This document shows, one piece after another, positions 13,685 through 16,091 of a stretch of DNA of 16,091 nt. Under the pieces are notes generated by a model, which searched no databases, was not told where the DNA came from, and worked only from the letters and a program-made list of their open reading frames with translations. The position numbers were made by a program, and so were the translations under genes. Each line of letters begins with the position of its first letter. The stretch's first letter is position 1. Source of the DNA: Methanobacteriota archaeon (GTDB taxonomy: Archaea; Halobacteriota; Halobacteria; Halobacteriales; Halalkalicoccaceae); assembly GCA_022561895.1 (NCBI GenBank), contig JADFQH010000031.1:1-16091 (forward strand). Direction: 5' to 3'.

Positions 13685-13699
13685 GGGCGCGGCCCTAAG
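13685..13699 (-). promoter_or_regulatory. Promoter and small stem between pstA and the exporter
   Basis: On the minus strand CTTAG is centred near 13697, 27 nt before the ATG at 13670. It abuts a GGGC/GCCC stem (13685-13695) that may also end the pst transcript. This is motif and spacing evidence only. Confidence 0.35.
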
Positions 13700-13711
13700 G
13701 GGTTCGATTCA

Positions 13712-14623
13712 CTATCGGTGCTGGTACTTGTTTCGGATGTAGATTGCCGTTGCGTTCATCGAAAGCATCACGACGAGCAGGGTCACGACGCCTGCGGCGA
13801 GCACGCCGTACTGGAATTCTGTACTCGGTTGGCTTGCCCACGTGAAGATCTGGCGTGGCATCGCGCTGAAGCGATCGAACGGACTCGACGGCGCGCTGAA
13901 GATGGTCGCGGCCGCCCCGATCATCAACAGGGGAGCGGTCTCGCCGATTGCCCGCCCGAGTGCGAGGATCGTCCCGGTAAGGATTCCGGGCAACGACGCC
14001 GGAAGGACGACGTTGCGAACCGTCTGCCAGCGCGTTGCTCCCATTGCGTACGAGGCTTGGCGTTGGGAGTCGGGCACGCTTGCGACCGCCTCCTGCGAAG
14101 AGATGATGACGATCGGCAAGATCAGCAGACCAACCGTAAAACCGCCAACGATGACGCTGCCGCTCGGCATGCTGATCGTTCGGATGAACAGCGAAAGCCC
14201 GAGGAGTCCATAAACGACCGACGGAACGCCAGCGAGGTTGGCGATGTTGATCTCGATCAGTTCGACGACTCGATTATCTGGGGCATACTCTTCGAGATAG
14301 ATCGCCGCGCCCACCCCGACGGGGAACGCCGAAAGTGCGATCACGAGGATCATCATGATCGAGCCGATCAGCGCCGGGTAGATCCCGGCGTCCTCGGCAA
14401 AGCGCGAGGGGGGACTGGTCAGAAAGCCCCAGTCGAGCCACGGGGCGGTGCCGGGCTGGGTGATCGCGAAGGCATCGAGGGTAACATACATAAGTAGAAT
14501 CGACACCATCAGAATGCCGAACAGCGTCGCGCCCAGACAGAGCCCTTCGAAGAGGCGGCCACGCCAGTTGGCGAACGTGCGCGAGGTGTCGAGCCAGTCG
14601 AGCTGTGTTTCGCCTTGTGCCAT
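13712..14623 (-). CDS. pstA: Phosphate ABC transporter permease PstA
   Basis: This 303-residue inner-membrane permease has about six helices; the first is at 31-53. The PstA hallmarks are FPVGVGAAIYLEEYA (100-114), NIANLAGVPSVVYGLLG (126-142), and the EAA-like coupling loop SYAMGATRWQTVRNVVLP (191-208), followed by LALGRAIGETAPLL. With PstC it forms the phosphate channel, energised by PstB with PstS as the binding protein. It starts 13 nt after the pstC stop. Neither pstB nor phoU follows it on this strand; a drug-type exporter does, so pstB must be elsewhere if the transporter is functional. Confidence 0.93.
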   Translation of the reverse strand: MAQGETQLDWLDTSRTFANWRGRLFEGLCLGATLFGILMVSILLMYVTLDAFAITQPGTAPWLDWGFLTSPPSRFAEDAGIYPALIGSIMMILVIALSAFPVGVGAAIYLEEYAPDNRVVELIEINIANLAGVPSVVYGLLGLSLFIRTISMPSGSVIVGGFTVGLLILPIVIISSQEAVASVPDSQRQASYAMGATRWQTVRNVVLPASLPGILTGTILALGRAIGETAPLLMIGAAATIFSAPSSPFDRFSAMPRQIFTWASQPSTEFQYGVLAAGVVTLLVVMLSMNATAIYIRNKYQHR

Positions 14624-14636
14624 TATGCTCCCTCCA

Positions 14637-16091
14637 TCAGCGATACTCCTCCTGATATCTGGCGGCGACGACGTTGGCCGCGAGGTTCATCACGAAGGTG
14701 ATGACGAACAGCGTCAGCCCGATCGCAAAGAGACTTTTGTACGCAGGAGTCCCGCCAGAGACGTCGCTCGTTCCGAGTTCGACCATCGCCGAGGTCATCG
14801 TCTGACCCGAGCGAAACAGGCTGTCGGGAAAGCTTGCGAGATCGAGCATCCGTGGGGTCTGGCCCATTGCGACCGTGACGATCATCGTCTCGCCGATCGC
14901 CCGAGAGAGGGCGAGGATGAACGAAGAGAAAATCCCCGAGATCGCCGCGGGGACGACGATCCCGGTCGAAACGTCGAACTTCGTCGCCCCGAGTCCGTAG
15001 CCAGCGTTGCGAAGTTCGTCGGGGACGGCACTCATGGCGTCCTCGCTGATCGACGAGACCATCGGGATGATCATTATCCCGACCATAATCGAGGCCGAAA
15101 GCACGTTGAACGTCGAGACCGGTAGCCCGAGTCCGTCCAGTGCGGGCGTTATGTAAACCAGCGCGAAGTAGCCATAGACGACGGTCGGAATGCCCGCAAG
15201 CACTTCGAGGGCGGGTTTGATGACCGATCGAACCCGCGAGCTCGCGTACTCCGAGAGATAGATCGCGGCTCCAACGCCCGTTGGAAGGGCGATGAACGCC
15301 GAAAGAACCGTCACGATCACCGTCCCGGTAACCAGCGGCAGGACGCCGAACGAGAGTGGCTCGATAGCGGGGGTCCACTCCTCGCCGAGGAAGAAAGCTA
15401 CTGGCGAGACCTGCGTGAAAAAGTCGATCGCGTCGATCGTGAGCGTGAAGTACGTCCGTGACGTCTCGGGCTTCGGAGAGGGTGGCGGAGGGGGTGATGC
15501 AGGACGCGGAGGCCGCGGGGGTCGGGGGCGATCCTTCATGCGCTCGATATCGGGTCCCAACACCGCCTCCTGATGCTCCAGGTGTGGTCCGATCCATGGC
15601 AGCATCGAAAACAGGGCGCTCATGCTGTGCTGTCTCTCTATGGCATCGGCCTTGGCTTTGACGAAGGCCTCGCATAGGCTCAGTGCTACCCAGGGCGATC
15701 GGTCATAGATCTCTTGCTTGATGACCACCGTGTGCATGACCGGCAATATGCCTGTCCGGCGGAAATACTCCGCCTCCACCTCCTGAAAGTTGGGGAACAG
15801 ACGCGCTACGTTGGGCGAGTGCCTTTGGAATGAGGGAGGGTCGGCAGCCCACATCACAGCGTCAATCTCGCCATCGCAGACGATCGTCCATTCCTTACCC
15901 ATACCCTCGCAACTCAACGCGCCCTTTAACTCCGGGGCATGGGACTGGTGATCGTCGAAAACCAACTTGAGGTGCCGGTGCGTCTTCTTTATATGTTCGA
16001 GCAAGCGGCCGGTCTGGGAATCACGGATCTCCAGCACCTTTTGACGGTGGCCAACCCAGAGCCGTCCTTGTTCGTCCTCAGCCAGGCAAGT
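14637..16091 (-). CDS. pstC: PstC permease whose N-terminus is replaced by foreign sequence; open at right edge
   Basis: Residue numbers count from the GTG at 16037, which gives 466 residues; the frame continues without stop to the window edge. Residues 200-466 are a phosphate permease: ALPTGVGAAIYLSEYA (250-265), PALEVLAGIPTVVYGYFALV (275-294), and the coupling loop GYGLGATKFD (346-355) followed by ILALSRAIGETM. The usual first membrane helix and N-terminus are missing; the homology begins abruptly near TLTIDAIDFF (198-207). Before it lies a proline-rich linker (169-190), then a segment like 4,5-dihydroxyphthalate decarboxylase (about 25-163). An ATG at 15539 would give a 300-residue PstC without helix 1. 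Either a mis-join in assembly or a real recombination made this; I favour assembly. Confidence 0.75.
   Translation of the reverse strand, partial: TCLAEDEQGRLWVGHRQKVLEIRDSQTGRLLEHIKKTHRHLKLVFDDHQSHAPELKGALSCEGMGKEWTIVCDGEIDAVMWAADPPSFQRHSPNVARLFPNFQEVEAEYFRRTGILPVMHTVVIKQEIYDRSPWVALSLCEAFVKAKADAIERQHSMSALFSMLPWIGPHLEHQEAVLGPDIERMKDRPRPPRPPRPASPPPPPSPKPETSRTYFTLTIDAIDFFTQVSPVAFFLGEEWTPAIEPLSFGVLPLVTGTVIVTVLSAFIALPTGVGAAIYLSEYASSRVRSVIKPALEVLAGIPTVVYGYFALVYITPALDGLGLPVSTFNVLSASIMVGIMIIPMVSSISEDAMSAVPDELRNAGYGLGATKFDVSTGIVVPAAISGIFSSFILALSRAIGETMIVTVAMGQTPRMLDLASFPDSLFRSGQTMTSAMVELGTSDVSGGTPAYKSLFAIGLTLFVITFVMNLAANVVAARYQEEYR
15551..16091 (-). pseudogene. Bacterial-looking 4,5-dihydroxyphthalate decarboxylase-like fragment
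   Basis: Within the chimeric frame, the stretch GEIDAVMWAADPPSF, NVARLFPNFQEVEAEYFRRT and GILPVMHTVVIKQEIYDRSP, followed by a helical WVALSLCEAFVKAKADA, reads like the C-terminal half of the 4,5-dihydroxyphthalate decarboxylase/periplasmic-binding-like family. It is neutral to basic, rich in Lys, His and Cys, and lacks the acidic bias of every other protein here. The family's usual C-terminal helix region is cut off near LGPD (160-163). The outermost residues (AEDEQGRLWVG, read upstream of the GTG) instead resemble a beta-propeller repeat. It is probably non-functional in this arrangement. Confidence 0.6.

Noticed and set aside
13718..15125. Long plus-strand frames (259 and 225 residues) opposite pstA and pstC
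   Set aside because: Antisense frames in GC-rich DNA, rich in Arg/Asp/Gly with no fold-like pattern; the opposite strand encodes conserved permeases.
14623..15675. 350-residue minus-strand frame overlapping pstC
   Set aside because: It is the +1 shadow of pstC: Arg/Asp/Gly-rich, no hydrophobic segments, no family motif, while the pstC frame carries clear permease signatures.
1..16091. CRISPR array, rRNA, complete insertion sequence or defence system
   Set aside because: No regularly spaced repeats, no rRNA-like stretch, no transposase or integrase frame and no recognised defence-gene motifs were found on either strand.

Overview
The window is haloarchaeal (class Halobacteria) over almost its whole length. 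The evidence is GC-rich coding sequence, acidic proteins, start codons 27 nt downstream of TATA-like boxes (leaderless transcripts), ATGA start/stop overlaps, and a Nuo cluster with fused nuoCD and no visible nuoE/F/G. The genus cannot be named from the sequence alone. The right-hand ~540 bp encodes a non-halophilic, bacterial-looking protein segment, so the record may be a draft or metagenomic contig with at least one chimeric join.

Left (1-5400): the 3' end of purE, then a respiratory complex I operon nuoA-nuoB-nuoCD-nuoH-nuoI with 4-nt overlaps. It stops abruptly after nuoI. The expected membrane-arm genes (J, K, L, M, N) are absent. In their place is a more AT-rich stretch with two overlapping small membrane-protein genes of unknown function, closed by a 12-bp perfect hairpin.

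Middle (5500-9830): a small conserved-looking haloarchaeal protein, then an acyl-CoA module. A SCP2-type thiolase and a DUF35 zinc-ribbon/OB partner are joined through a 17-codon mini-ORF and a hairpin that overlaps the ribosome binding site. Convergent to them are an alpha/beta hydrolase, the MeaB GTPase, and the B12-binding small subunit of methylmalonyl-CoA mutase. The last two overlap by ATGA and belong to propionyl-/methylmalonyl-CoA metabolism.

Right-centre (9990-12010): a MOT1-type molybdate/sulfate transporter, a winged-helix regulator with a perfect palindrome between its TATA box and start, and a divergent small protein. A 72-nt element bounded by 10-bp inverted repeats follows. The hexamer ACTGTT recurs across this area.

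Right (12007-16091, all minus strand): an ABC-2 drug-type exporter (ATPase plus permease), preceded by phosphate permease genes pstA and pstC. No pstB or phoU follows pstA. The pstC reading frame has lost its normal N-terminus. It runs instead through a proline-rich linker into a 4,5-dihydroxyphthalate-decarboxylase-like segment and remains open at the window edge.

The strongest leads are the pstC chimera, the truncated nuo operon with its replacement genes, the thiolase/mini-ORF/DUF35 coupling arrangement, and the ACTGTT operator array around the winged-helix gene.
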